Positions 1-10,738 of a stretch of DNA of 64,000 nucleotides are shown here, piece by piece. The position numbers and the translations under genes were made by a program. Each line of letters starts with the position of its first letter. The stretch's first letter is position 1. Origin of the DNA: Catonia carolina (Eukaryota > Arthropoda > Insecta > Hemiptera > Achilidae); contig JAQMRL010000001.1 in NCBI GenBank assembly GCA_035578175.1, positions 430,417,545-430,481,544 of the forward strand, written 5' to 3'. The notes below the pieces were generated by a model that saw only the letters and a program-made list of their open reading frames with translations, had not been told where the DNA came from and searched no databases.

Positions 1-865
1 TAAATGTAATGTAAATTACCTACGAATTCCATTCTGACATGTTCCTGTTTTAATTAGAACCATTCCTCTTGTATTACTGTCAATAGATATTCTACATTTG
101 TACGTGGATATTATTATCTAATACAATTACTACGTACGTTAAAATTTACGTACATTAAATTTTCACTTTCAAATAAATTCTAGTTTTGTCTCCAATATCA
201 AATTTTCCGTTAGAAATTGATTAAAATTTTTGACCCACGTAGTAAAAGAATTTGTGGTCAATTTCATGGTTTATTTGAGAAAAAAAGGTATAAATATTGT
301 AACTTTTAATCCATTTCTTTTCTGGATCTGGTTGAGATAAATTATGAATAAACTTTCTTTAAACTTATAAAAATTGTTTATTAACAAATAACAATAAATA
401 GGTAATGTTAAAGTGCTTGTAGATTGCAATTAAATTAATTATTTTAAGAGTAAAAGTAAATTTATTACAAAATTTTACTAAATTTAAGACAACCAAAAAG
501 AAAAGATGGCTAATTACAATTAAAATAATTATTGTCATTTACAGCTTACCAAAATAATGTAAACAGTGTTTCCTACACGCAGAACTGTTTTCTAAACGCA
601 CTGGTTTTAACAAAGTAACACTTAATAGTCTCACTGGTACAACATTCGAATTGGATGTTACTAAACACACTTATTTTAACACATCCGAGTGACACTGTTT
701 TAAACGACCAGCACACACTTTATTGCATCTCATAAAATACTGCCTTCGCGATAAAAGAGTCGGCTGTTCCATGCTTGAAGGGATATAAAAAAATCTAGAA
801 AAATAAGAAATTATCCCGGACAGGTTGGAATTTATTTCAATTTTGTATATTGCCTCGTTCGCCCA
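1..865. other. AT-rich stretch, nothing recognised
   Basis: No open frame, RNA gene or repeat shared with the rest of the window was recognised here. Confidence 0.5.
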
Positions 866-1240
866 TAACAGACAGGCGGAGTGTTAAATTATTTGAACTC
901 GATCTGCTAATTCCAAGGCTACAAAAAATAGTTCTTTTTCTTATCATATGGTCATTCAATTTTATGACAAACATTTAACAACAGAAGAGGTAGAGGTGTA
1001 AAAGACACTAGTCAGAGTTACTTCCTCTGAGAGTAATGAATTTCATTATACAGCCAGAACGTGTGGTGAATGAAGTGGAGTCATTTGCAGGGTGGAAAGT
1101 TGATGCTTTTCAGAGGGCATGCTAATAAGCATACTTTTCCAGTCACTGAGGAAGGCAATGGTAAACTAACTCACTCCTCGTTTTACTTAGTAAAGCCTCT
1201 AGAGGTTCAAACCTGTCTTTCGGTTGATGACCTAACAACA
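866..1240 (+). repeat. R400 SINE-like retroposon, copy 1
   Basis: First of five copies of a ~380 bp non-coding family. The others are at 24848-25230 (minus), 35975-36357 (plus), 39646-40026 (minus) and 52869-53255 (plus). All share a start like ggcaggtggagtgt, a core containing gaggtgtaaaagacac and cattatacagccaga, and an end like gatgacctaaacaac. Copy 3 has a 12 bp target-site duplication, so the family is retroposed. A box-B-like tract (aggttcaaac) lies near the 3' end, but no tRNA head is apparent at the 5' end. Short open frames across it are not conserved in phase between copies. Confidence 0.75.
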
Positions 1241-1289
1241 TCAACTCATATCGTTATCAACGCACAATCCGAGGCTTATGTGGATCATC

Positions 1290-1480
1290 ACTCAATATAA
1301 AAAAATTAAAGAATAAAGGGAGAAATAAAAGAATAGAATTGAGATATCAATTGAAAGTTGGTGCTTTTCTAGAGGAACAAAAGAGACACATGACCGTGAG
1401 AAAGAAGGTTGGCTCAAAGCGAAAGAATAAAGGAGAGATGGAGAAGAAAATGGGAAGCCGATGATGGATGATAACCGCTG
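1290..1480 (+). pseudogene. LINE pol C-terminal remnant
   Basis: In one forward frame around 1395-1470 the sequence reads as a basic Arg/Lys/Trp-rich tail containing AQSERIKERWRRKW. This resembles the Ser-Glu-Arg ... Trp terminal peptide seen in better-preserved LINE ends here (26.0, 44.4 and 55.2 kb, minus strand). The upstream domain is missing and there are stops, so this is a short 3' fossil. Confidence 0.35.
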
Positions 1481-1620
1481 AATTGGTAAATAATTGCGGC
1501 CCTTCGTAGGCCTATACAAAAACCGGGAGAAATAATATTAGATTCATCTACGTAATAAAAACATTTTCTGTACAAGGGATAACTTTTGAACTAGATTCGA
1601 CCACACATTCCAAAACATAT

Positions 1621-2478
1621 TGTGACAATATCGAAGAATAAATGGTTCGCGTAATTTCTAGAATTTCATTCATGAAAATAGTAAGAGAGGATAATAGAGT
1701 GAAATAGTAACAATAAGTGACAATAGGACAATAATGACAATAAAGGTATGTCTATTCATAAAAATTATTAATAGGTCTGCGCTATTGTGTAGGACAAAAG
1801 GTCGGGTATTGTGTACAGCTATTTATGAAATTGTTTATGAGGTTGTCTACGTTTTCTATTTACAATAGTTGACTTGTTTACAATAGATTTTTCTAGCAAT
1901 CATTTATAAAGGGTTTTTTGTACCTTACTATTTGTTCGGTGTTTTTTCGGGAAGGTACTTTTGATTCACTATAAAAGAGACCCCCGAGTGCGGTCAGCAG
2001 TCAGTATTCGTTTGATCTTTGACGAGTAGGTATCGGACGTGGTGCAGGCGCGTTTCCGAGCATTGTGTTGGTCAACGATTGTTATACTGTCTTTGTTTGT
2101 GTGTATTTTGAAAAGTTATTAAATATGTTATTAAAGTTATTAAAGTTTAATAACAAGTTTAATAAAAGTTTAATAAAATTATAGTTATTAAAGTTATTAA
2201 TCTGTATTAAATCCAGTTTTTGTGTATTCAGTCTCAGTTTGTATGTGTAGTCTATAAAATTGGTTATAAGTAGTGCTAAGTAAATTATTAAGTTATTTAT
2301 TGCTTATTATTTATTTTAAGTAAATTAATAAGTTATTTATTGTATTTCTTAATTATAATTAGTTTATTATTTATTTTGTAAATCGTTTAGTGTAATAAAT
2401 ATTTGTAATTGTAAACTTTAGTGTATTAATTATTTAATAACCTAGATCCCGAAACGGACCTTAGCGACAAGTGTCACA
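1621..2478 (+). mobile_element. Solo LTR (858 bp) with 4 bp target duplication
   Basis: The block opens with TGTGACA and closes with the exact reverse complement TGTCACA, giving TG...CA ends with a 7 bp terminal inverted repeat. It is flanked on both sides by ATAT (1617-1620 and 2479-2482), a 4 bp duplication as left by LTR-retrotransposon integrases. Inside are a TATA box and an arthropod-type initiator at the right spacing, and no coding sequence. No second LTR or internal region is adjacent, so it looks like the product of LTR-LTR recombination. Gypsy and BEL-type origins are both possible. Confidence 0.7.
1970..2005 (+). promoter_or_regulatory. Core promoter inside solo LTR (TATA + TCAGT initiator)
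   Basis: TATAAAAG at 1970-1977 is followed by TCAGT at 2001-2005. The A of the initiator lies 33 bp after the first T of the TATA box, the arrangement of a focused arthropod RNA polymerase II promoter. Its position within an LTR fits the U3/R boundary. Confidence 0.55.
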
Positions 2479-2733
2479 ATATCTATCAATTCTATTTAAG
2501 AAGGGTACTTTCTTCGGCCTCCTATTGTCATTGTTACAAAATTGGTAACTTTCAAATAAAAAGGGCGCAACGAAATTTCTGTAAAATTTCATATTATTTT
2601 GTTTTTCACGTAATTAGATACCCTGGTCTTTTAGTTTTTAAAACTGAGGTACAATTTATTAAATTCTAAGCACTAGAAAACACGTTTTAATTATCTAATT
2701 ATGTAATTATTCCTTGTCATAGTGATAGTGAGA

Positions 2734-2789
2734 TACGAGTATACATCGAGTACGAGTATACATCCATACGTTAGTTACGAGTTTACATC
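2734..2789 (+). repeat. Three near-tandem 14-mers
   Basis: The 14-mer tacgagtatacatc occurs at 2734-2747 and 2751-2764, with a one-base variant at 2776-2789. The rest of 2483-2907 is AT-rich with nothing recognised. Confidence 0.6.
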
Positions 2790-2909
2790 TCGTCTTCATT
2801 TACAACTTTTTTCGTTGTTTTTCTCATCATTTTCTTGTAAATGGAAGTAAATTTTGGTTATTGTACTTTTGTGACAAAACACTTTATCATAACGTTAAAC
2901 TAGATTATA

Positions 2910-3695
2910 ACGGGTGTTTTATTAAGGACGCAACCCTGATTATAAAAAGATAAAAGTAATACATCGGTAAATTTTCTGTCCCCCAATCGGTAGCCTATGA
3001 TAGCAACAGTGTACTCAAGGCCAACTACCTAAGACAGATAAAATGTTCCAGTCAAGCATAAGTGTGGTGACAGCAGTCGTTTCGTTATATTATGGCAGCA
3101 ATGGTTGTTTCCAAGGAAGAACGCATGTTTATTGTAGAGACTTACATAGCGAGTAAATCTTACAATGCAAGATAAGTTTCTGTTGAAATTTTCCCGTTCT
3201 GAATAAATCGTCAATATTGCGTTTGATAAATAAATTCCGTAGAATTGGGAGTGTACTCAATGAGAAACCACCTCGCCAGCCAACAAAATTAACCGCGGAA
3301 GTTTTCGAAGATTTGAAAAATCGTTTGACTCAATCACCTAAAAAATCGCTTAGAAGATTATCATCGCAAGCTGGGCTAACATTAACTACTGTTTTCAGAG
3401 CTACGAGAAAGTTACATTTGCATCCTTATCGCGTTGGCGTAACTCATGAACTGGAAGCTGCAGACCATCAGATAGCTACGAACGTTCTTCCTTGGAAAAA
3501 ACCATTGCTGACACAATATAACGAAACGACTGCTGGCTGTCACCACACTAATGCTAGACTGGAACATTTTAACTGTCTTTGGTAGTTGACCTTGAGTACA
3601 CTGTTGCCAACATACCGATTCGGGGACAGAAAATTTACCGATGCATTACTTCTAACTTCTTATAATCAGGGTTGCGTCCTTAATAAAACACCCGT
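2910..3695 (+). mobile_element. DUF4817/IS630-Tc1-mariner type transposon with 213 bp inverted ends
   Basis: Flanked by TA (2908-2909, 3696-3697), the target of this superfamily. Left arm 2910-3123 and right arm 3483-3695 are inverted copies of each other at roughly 90% identity. The outermost ~37 bp (acgggtgttttattaagg...) match perfectly. The left arm includes the transposase start region, so the right arm is an inverted duplication of the 5' end that has replaced the true 3' end. Only a 359 bp unique middle, carrying the DNA-binding part of the transposase, remains. Confidence 0.85.
3092..3585 (+). pseudogene. Transposase N-terminal (helix-turn-helix) fragment
   Basis: A start codon in the left arm at about 3092 opens into peptide MAAMVVSKEERMFIVETYIA and runs to a stop after 28 codons. 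After a frame change, 3217-3585 encodes the continuation, including KPPRQPTKLTAEVFEDLK and SLRRLSSQAGLTLTTVFRAT. This is the paired helix-turn-helix region annotated as DUF4817 in insect transposases; it would bind the terminal inverted repeats. The catalytic DDE/D domain is absent: after ...THELEAADH the sequence enters the inverted arm. It cannot encode an active enzyme. Confidence 0.75.
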
Positions 3696-3713
3696 TAGTA
3701 GCATTGGATTCTA

Positions 3714-4681
3714 ACGGGTGATTCAAAAAGAGCGCCGGTTTTTAAACGGCTGGTAAATTTTTGTTTATCGGTAGGCAACATTGTTAGACCTCATTTCTAT
3801 TTCGGAGAACATTCCGATTGACGATTCAGTTGTAGTTTCTCTTGTTCGCAGTGTAGTACTCTCGCAGTCTGTGTCTAACCATGGAGAAGTTTACTATTGC
3901 ACAACGAGTGTTAATCTTCAAAACATTTTACCAGAGTGGAGAGAGTTATGCGGCTACTGTCAGGCGACTTCGCGGTACTCTAGGACGTAATGAAGCACCG
4001 AATGAATCAACAGTTCGCAGGCTCATGAAAAAGTTTTTTGAGACGGGTTCAACAGTCGACCTTAAAAGTTCTGGACGTCGTCGTTCTGGCGAACTGAGCA
4101 GAACGTTGCGTTGGTTCGTGACAGTGTGGCTGTTAGCCCAGCAAAATCAATACGTCGCCGTTCTCAACAATTGGGTTTACGATGTTCTTCTGTACGGAGA
4201 ATTCTTCGGTACGATCTCCAATATCACCCGTATAAAATTCAGTTGACGCAACATTTGAAAGTGGCAGACCACCAGAAGAGACGACAGTTTGTTGACTGGG
4301 TATTGAGAAAACGGCAGGATGATGACACCTTCGCAAACAAAATCATTTTCAGTGATGAGGCGCACTTCCACTTAAACGGTTTTGTTAAAAAACAGAACTG
4401 CCGTATTAAAGGAGCCGTATATAAACTGCCAACTTGAAGGAGGAAATTCGACGGGTTATCGGGCAAATGGAAGTCGAAACTTGTCGTGCAGTAATATCCA
4501 ATTTCATGGACAGAGTTGATGCGTGCCAGCGCAGTAGAGGAAGACACATGCATGACATCATTTTTCATACATGAAATCGGAAGGTAAGATGAACTTGTTG
4601 ATGTATTTATTTTCAGTTTTTCAATAAAATAAATCTCTTAATTTGATATATCAAAACCGGCGCTCTTTTTGAATCACCCTA
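3714..4681 (+). mobile_element. Second DUF4817/mariner-like transposon, internally deleted
   Basis: Terminal inverted repeats share the core gggtgattcaaaaagagcgc at both ends, about 27 bp in all, with TA on each side (3712-3713, 4682-4683). It begins 18 bp after the previous element, and its left end carries the same outer heptamer acgggtg although the rest of the repeat differs. It contains a broken transposase. It is a distinct family from the first element and has ordinary short inverted repeats. Confidence 0.8.
3881..4574 (+). pseudogene. Mariner-like transposase, frameshifted and deleted
   Basis: The start at 3881 gives MEKFTIAQRVLIFKTFYQSG, a DUF4817-type helix-turn-helix, with APNESTVRRLMKKFFETGS following. 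Near 4100 the frame changes; 4111-4437 continues with the second helix-turn-helix and reaches the first catalytic aspartate in IIFSDEAHFHLNGF (about 4345). Just after NCRI the region holding the second and third acidic residues is missing. A third frame (about 4433-4574) gives the C-terminal tail KEEIRRVIGQM...CQRSRGRHMHDIIFH before a stop. One frameshift plus one deletion make it non-functional. Confidence 0.75.
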
Positions 4682-4683
4682 TA

Positions 4684-6815
4684 CTTTGTAAATATGTGAA
4701 GAGAAGAACCAAATTGTTTTTACGGTTTAAACATGTATAATTTTTAATTTTTCTTCTTATATCGCGTTTTTCTCTCAAAATATAGTATTTTTGATAAAAT
4801 ATTAATTATCTCAAAAACTACTGAAGATAACGACTTGAAATTTTTAGGTGGTTCTTGCGATTCTTACTTTTAGTAAGAATTGTAAACATAGATTTGTAAA
4901 TTACTTAAGTAATTATGTTACATCAGATTCGACTAATATATTGCAGAATGCAATTCATCTCAAGACAATATACATCAAGATCAATAAATAATTGCTTTTG
5001 CTTTATAGTAAGTAAACTACTATAAATTCCAAAGCTGACTGGAATATCTTAGATGTCAATATCGTTGTATTGAACCCTCATTTCGCCTTAGTACCTAATA
5101 CATAACGGAATCGTTCTTTTAGTTTAATAGAATTAATAACATGTTTATATGCTTTTACAACTTAATTTGTATTGCAGATTTTTGAAACTATTTATATTGA
5201 ATAAAACACAATTTAAGTTAAGCGAGAACTTTTAAGTTGCTCGTATTTCTGTACAATTGAAAAACATGGAAACTTTAATGTTAATTTATAAGTACCGTAC
5301 TCTTTTAGAAGATAATTGTAAGTTTTGTATTTCAATTAACATGTTTAATTCACATAAACATTTTTGAACAATTAAACCTTTTAACTTATTAATTTTGTTT
5401 CTCTTCTTGTTCTTTTAACTTTTGTTTTTGGCTTTAGCTTATTATTAAACAATTTTAGTGAAAACAATAAGGTTGTTAAAATTACTAAAAACAGAATGAA
5501 TATAGCCTAAGGATAATAAAAACATGTGTATTATGACGTAAAGGGTTGAAGAATGTTATTCTGTTTGTTAATTAATTGTCTTTTGACTGAAATAATTAAG
5601 TACTACAACAATTTTTTGTTTGAGTTGCTTTTCAATTATAACCTTTCGTTCGAATGCTGTTTTTCTAGAAACAGGTCAATTAACGTAGAATTCAATTATT
5701 ATTTACTCTTTATTATTTTTCAAGAAACTCTAATGTATGGCATATAAAATAACCGGTTTTTTGCTTTGGTTTTTGAACAGTTCATTAGTGTCCGAAGTAC
5801 GAAGTACTCATTATTGTCCGGGGTACTTGTACGTGGATGAATTTCGGTTAAATCTTTGTTGTGAATTGGTTTTGAAGCCAGTGTTAACAGAGTGTGTTAA
5901 AACCTGTTGTGTTTCGTATTGAGCAGAAAAATAGTTGTTCTGCTATTAAAACTTAATTAGGATTCATTCAGTAATTTTTTATTTGTAAATGGCCACATTT
6001 TCTGTCTAGTTAAGTCGTTGTTTGCAATAACATTTCGTAATTAAGATAATTTAAGTTTAATTAAATTAAGCAATTAACTTTAATAAATTAATTAAGTTTA
6101 ATTAAAATTTATCGATAGTTATTACCTTAATAATTTATTTGAATTCATTAATTTAAAAATTAATTATTTTTTTAAATTTAAAAGAAAGTTTATTCATTTA
6201 TTATTTATCTGACCCCGAAAGAATCAGGAACAAACGTTTCAGAATACTTATGTATTGGGATCTCAGAGGTACTAAAACTTAATGTAAATTAATTAAAAAT
6301 TTTAATTTACGTTCTTAACTCAGCCGATTAAATGTTTGTTTCGTTTTACAAAATGTGGTATGGTCATTTCATATAAGATGAAGTCGATAAGGAATGGAGC
6401 AGTAAAGGAAGGCAACGATTAATATGGCAGTAAATTGCGGTTTTTGTCACATCCAGATTAGACAGGCTGCTCAAAAATGTTGTTTCTTAAAGATGGTGAT
6501 TCCGATGCAGGGGTGACTGTAATATTGTAATCACCTCGATAAAATTAACTACGAAATAGGTATATTAAGTACTACTGAACCAAGCAAAGTGTTATATCTC
6601 TAGCAGCACTGTTATGTTTTGGTCTGCTTCTGACATAGTAATATTTTGGTTGTATAGTTTAGTGCTTTACTTTCGGTACATAGTTCTGTCTTGCGGTTAA
6701 TTACATTTCATGAAATACCGAAGTCATTTATATAATCTTAGTCAGTAATTACTTTTACGTTACAATATTTTAGTTAGTTTTATTTCGTGACACAGTTTTC
6801 GTATTTTGTCAGGCT
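4684..6815. other. AT-rich stretch, no gene recognised
   Basis: Short open frames at 5553-5922 show no recognisable domain. A TATA-like motif at about 5740 has no convincing LTR ends around it. 6040-6190 is very AT-rich with repeated ttaattaa/ttaaattaa words. Confidence 0.4.
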
Positions 6816-6822
6816 AATCATC

Positions 6823-7085
6823 ATGAAAATGGAATTTGTTAAAAAGCACACGCAAGGGAACCCGTTGGAAAGTTGTGAAGGACAAATGATTAGAAAAATG
6901 TTTTCGTTTGTTTGAAAGAAAGTAATGAAGCTGGGTTCAACAAGTATGCCGCAGGTAGAATAGGCGGTGATGAATTATAGTGTTTTTAATATTTTGAAAG
7001 AATGGGAATTAAAAGGGAAAATGTTACCCTGAAAAAAGTAGAAAAATTGGGCAAAACTTATAGACAAAGTTAGCGATTTGGATAA
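6823..7085 (+). pseudogene. Decayed coding segment of unknown type
   Basis: Three consecutive forward-frame pieces look protein-coding and are separated by frame changes. They are MKMEFVKKHTQGNPLESCEG (from 6823), then NEAGFNKYAAGRIGGDEL, then RMGIKRENVTLKKVEKLGKT. The basic, helix-rich character recalls a DNA-binding domain of a transposase-type protein, but I do not recognise the family. It is broken by at least two frameshifts. Confidence 0.3.
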
Positions 7086-7146
7086 GACGGCCATTTAAAG
7101 GAAATATTCATTAGTTTTACTTTAAAAATGTAAATAAATATTAAAT

Positions 7147-7975
7147 AAAAAAATCTGGTGTGAAACACTCACACAACTTTCTCTTGTCAATGCAAATAAT
7201 GACCAATATAATCTAACATTAGTAATAAAACACTAGAAATAAACAAAAAACTAACCACAATAAATGTAACCTTATTTTAATATTTGAATCATGAAAGATG
7301 CAAAATGAAAATCAACCACAGTTTGGCTTAAAAATACGAAAAAACACTCTTTCACGCTAAACTAGCCTCTGTAGAGAAAAATGCTGTAAACAAAAGTTCT
7401 AGATCTTTTAATTTCCTATAAATTTGATTATATACATTTTTGTCGTAAATGCATACTAAGGCCGAAATCTTAAACAATCGATTTTCACACGTTTTCGTGA
7501 GAATAAAACAGAAAATCGCTAATTACCGCTAAACTAAGCGTTATACAAAAAATGTTTAAGATAAAAGTTGTAGGATTTTAAATTGTCTACAACTTTTATT
7601 ATATAAATTTTTGCGCTAAAATGCATATTAAAGCCGCAATCTTAAAAGAACTATTTTCTTACGTGAAAACAGCCTCACCAAGAATTTTAGCAAACATGAC
7701 GCCCACCCTATCTTGTAGAACATAAAAATGTAGTAAACTAGGCGATTTTTTTAAAAAAGTCGTAGGACCCGTTTTTGAGAAAATCGCAAAAAAGTGAAAA
7801 AATTACACGAATAAACTACTACTTCCGGTTGACCGATTTTGATAAAAATGTTCGTGTCGGGTCCGGTAGTGGTATCTAACTTAGTTTCAAGTTCGTACGA
7901 TGTGCCGCTCTTGAGATATTCTGTTCACACACGCACACACACACACACACACACTCTCTCACACACACACACACG

Positions 7976-8038
<63 letters not shown>

Positions 8039-8174
8039 CAATCGCTAAAAACATGTTTTTTGGGTTCAGTCTGAAAACGTGTAGGGTCTAGATCCGGTGA
8101 AAACTCGATTTCGAAAAATCGACATGGATATGATAATTACTTTCCTATGTAATCGTATAGGCAAGAGAAAGTAA
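7147..8174 (+). repeat. R-CA interspersed repeat, copy A (longest in plus orientation)
   Basis: About 1 kb, non-coding. It begins aaatctggtgtgaaacac and ends ggcaagagaaagt. Other copies or parts are at 8887-9130, 22989-23933 (minus), 29487-30447, 44890-45510 (minus), 54461-55123 (minus) and 57282-57535. The motif ctttctcttg near the left end recurs inverted as caagagaaag at the right end. Its middle consists of diverged ~145 bp internal repeats (ggccgaaatcttaa / agccgcaatcttaa blocks). A dinucleotide tract sits at a fixed place near the right end. No protein is encoded; it is probably a non-autonomous element of unknown class. Confidence 0.8.
7927..8035 (+). repeat. (CA)n microsatellite inside R-CA copy A
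   Basis: A long CA run interrupted by short TCTC and CGCG segments. It lies between ctgttcacac and cagaccaatcgctaaaaac, exactly where the dinucleotide tracts sit in copies C, D and F. Confidence 0.9.
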
Positions 8175-8886
8175 AAATCTCTAATTATAAAATTAAAATC
8201 GTTTCTCACGTCTTTATTTATCATTAAGTTAGATTTGGTTACTAACAATATGATGCAGCAAATGTCTAGTGTCATTTTACCATTACTAAACACGCGGTTA
8301 GTTTCTAATATTGCCGATTAAACATTACGCTTGATTCAGTAATACAATGCATGTTATTTCTCAAAATATTTCATATAAATTATAATGCATGTACGCTACA
8401 TCAGAATGTATCTATACTAAAATTTCAGCATCATAATTTTTGTTACTAGAAAATATCGATGAAAAATAAATCATAGAATGTAACAAAAATGTGCTAACGC
8501 GTGGCATAATTCCAAATTAATAAAACTAAATAAAAAAATTAGTTACAAATGTTTCAGGAATAACTTCTCATAGTAATAAAATATGATAAGTTAACCCAAG
8601 AAGAAAAGGCACTAAGATTTATTTTTGAAGTAAACGGAAAACATAATTTAGAATTGGATGGTTTGATTGCAGTTATAAATTAAAGTAATGTTTTCTGTCA
8701 TGTACCTATACTTTCAAATTTATTCTGAAATATTCCACATATTTATTCTCTTTAGATTGTACAAAAAAAAATTGTAAATAGATTCTGTTCGATGTATGTT
8801 GAATAGATACGCTATAATAATAATATTTTTTTTTTTACAGTATTAAGGTCGCATCAAAATTTTTCGGTTTAGCGGCTCAATGACAG
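8175..8886. other. No gene recognised
   Basis: AT-rich. A short motif near 8845 (aaggtcgcatcaa), read on the minus strand, resembles the LINE 3' terminus ttgatgcgacctt seen at 9768. Nothing else was recognised. Confidence 0.4.
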
Positions 8887-9130
8887 AAAAAATATTTGGT
8901 GTGAAACACTTACATGACTTCTTCATTTACCAATGTAAATAATAATGAGAAAAATAACCTATGTTTAATCATGACTAATCTAGTATAAAAATATAAACTA
9001 ATTTTAATCATGATTGAATGACACAAAATGAAAATTAACATCTGTTCGGCTTAAAAGTACGGAAAATCACTGATTGATGCTAAAGTAAGCTCTGTTTAAA
9101 AATGCTTACAATAAAAGTTGTAGGTTTTTT
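8887..9130 (+). repeat. R-CA repeat, copy B (left end only)
   Basis: Matches the first ~240 bp of copy A from tttggtgtgaaacac, with the same succession of blocks (aaaatgaaaattaac, taaaagtacggaaaatcac), then stops. Confidence 0.65.
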
Positions 9131-9199
9131 AATTTACTAAAAAACAGGAATCCCTGTCATTAATACAAATTATCGTATGATAATTATTTAGATAACCTA

Positions 9200-9325
9200 A
9201 GATGGGTTCGAATCCCATTCAGGTCCGGCATATTTTCATACGTTAAAAAAATCATTTCATCCTTCACTGTCTGCATTAGCAGTAATTGCAGAACAGTCTG
9301 ACGTTAAACCAAAAAAAAGAAAATC
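9200..9325 (+). mobile_element. SINE-1 subtype A, 5'-truncated
   Basis: Carries box B (gggttcgaatcccattcagg) and the subtype-A tail gcattagcagtaattgcaga ... gacgttaaacc followed by an A-rich run. The tRNA-like first half (box A) is missing. Confidence 0.7.
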
Positions 9326-9578
9326 AAAGATTGAAAACAGGTACAGGAAAAATTCTTCAAATTGACCTAACAGTAAAAATCTATAGTTCTATTCATTATA
9401 AATGAAGTTTTATATTTTATAAATTAATTTGTAAATTATCATTATGTATTCTCCAAAAGGTATTTAATGAATTTGTAAAATCACTAATGTAAAATGTAAA
9501 TGCTAAGAACGTCTTGCAGCTGATAAATAAATAAACAAACAGTATTAAATCCAAAACAGACTCACTTGTTTATTTAAC

Positions 9579-9748
9579 GCCGGCCGCATTGGCGTAGTTG
9601 GTAAAGTGCTCGCCTCTCATCATGCGGTCTTGGGTTCGAATCCCATTCAGGCACGGCACATTTTCATACGTTACAAAAAATCATTTCATCCTTTACCCTA
9701 TGCATTAGCAGTAATTGCAGAACAGTCGGACGTTAAACCAAAAAAAAA
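9579..9748 (+). mobile_element. SINE-1 subtype A, full length
   Basis: tRNA-derived SINE. The head starts gccggccgcattggcg, with box A in the ggcgtagttggtaaagtg region and box B gggttcgaatccc, which together would drive RNA polymerase III. The tail ends gacgttaaacc plus poly(A). CAT falls near the anticodon position, hinting at a tRNA-Met-like ancestor, but this is tentative. It depends on a LINE for mobilisation. Confidence 0.85.
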
Positions 9749-9767
9749 GAAAAAAAAGTTATTTCTA

Positions 9768-10385
9768 TAAGGTCGCATCAACAATGCAGTCATTAGCGAC
9801 CAGTTATTACAACAAAATTATGACAGTATCCAATAAACTGCTGATACATAATTACAAAACCAATCAATATAAACAACAACAATGAATTAATTACTAACAA
9901 AAATTAAAAAACATTAAATAATAACAATAACTGATCGGCAAAATTCAATCGGTGACAGAAAATTACTGTTACACACACACACACACACATACACACCACT
10001 CATTTACATGTACACAGAACTATTTACATAGTTTTACTTGAAGACATCATAAAAGTTATGTACAGTTATACAAATTTAGGCTCTTCATCAGTTGCAACAC
10101 ACTTTCAATCTTGTCTTCATTGCAGAAAAATTACTTAGAGACACATATTGAAGCTGAAATTGTCTTCTTTGAAATTCTGTAAAACGACAATCACATAAAA
10201 TAAGTTTCACCGTCAATCGGTGCTCATGGCAGAAATGACAGATCAGTGGGATAGCAGGACTTGAGCATAGTAACTGTGCGTTAACTGAGTATGGCCTATA
10301 CGTAATCGTGAAATAACCACCTGATCTCGTCGACTCTCCAATTCTATGGGTTTCTCAAAGATGTCTTTTCTAACTTTACTCATTT
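9768..10385 (-). pseudogene. LINE 3' end: RNase H remnant plus 3' UTR
   Basis: On the minus strand about 10380-10090 reads RRDQVVISRLRIGHTQLTHS, followed by a CxxC...HRLTVKLILCDC pattern. This is the conserved end of the RNase H / zinc-finger region of LINE polyproteins, with stops interspersed. The 3' UTR ends at 9768 with ggtcgctaatgac ... ttgatgcgacctta. That terminus can fold as a 6 bp stem (GGTCGC/GCGACC) and matches the tail of SINE-1 subtype B. A (CA)n tract lies within the UTR at 9967-9993. The element is 5'-truncated. Confidence 0.65.
9967..9993 (+). repeat. Short (CA)n microsatellite
   Basis: Simple CA run with one TA interruption, inside the LINE 3' UTR. Confidence 0.85.
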
Positions 10386-10738
10386 GTTTTAATTAATTAA
10401 AAACTATAAGTACATAAACTCACCTAAATTTTATGAAGATTTTACTACACAATTTTTAAACGCTGTAAGTTGATGAAAATAATATTTATGTAAGTTAAAG
10501 GGGAGATTGCACGATGGTTTTAACTCAACAACTGTAACATGAAAAAATGCAGTTTTTATTAGGTTTACACAGAAAAATTATCATGTTACGAAGAACGAAT
10601 ATTTTTTATAATTTTAAACTGCTTGTTTTAGTGCAAAGAGAATTTTAGTTTTTAAAATACCTGCATCACGGTTTTTAATATTCTCAGCTGTTGGTTCAGC
10701 TTTCTAAACAACTGTTGATGGGAAATTTTCTTGTTTAT

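Noticed and set aside
1070..1300. 76-codon open frame in R400 copy 1
   Set aside because: The other R400 copies do not keep the frame, and the element behaves as a non-coding retroposon.
5553..6260. Second solo LTR suggested by a TATA-like motif near 5740 and a gaccccgaaag tract near 6213
   Set aside because: No matching TG...CA ends with flanking duplications could be found.
7839..8048. Open frame rich in Thr-His repeats across the CA tract
   Set aside because: It is the translation of a dinucleotide microsatellite; similar frames appear at 30249 and 54394-54681 for the same reason.
9579..9651. Possible functional tRNA gene
   Set aside because: The acceptor and anticodon stems do not pair properly, and the same head recurs with SINE tails and target duplications; it is a SINE promoter.
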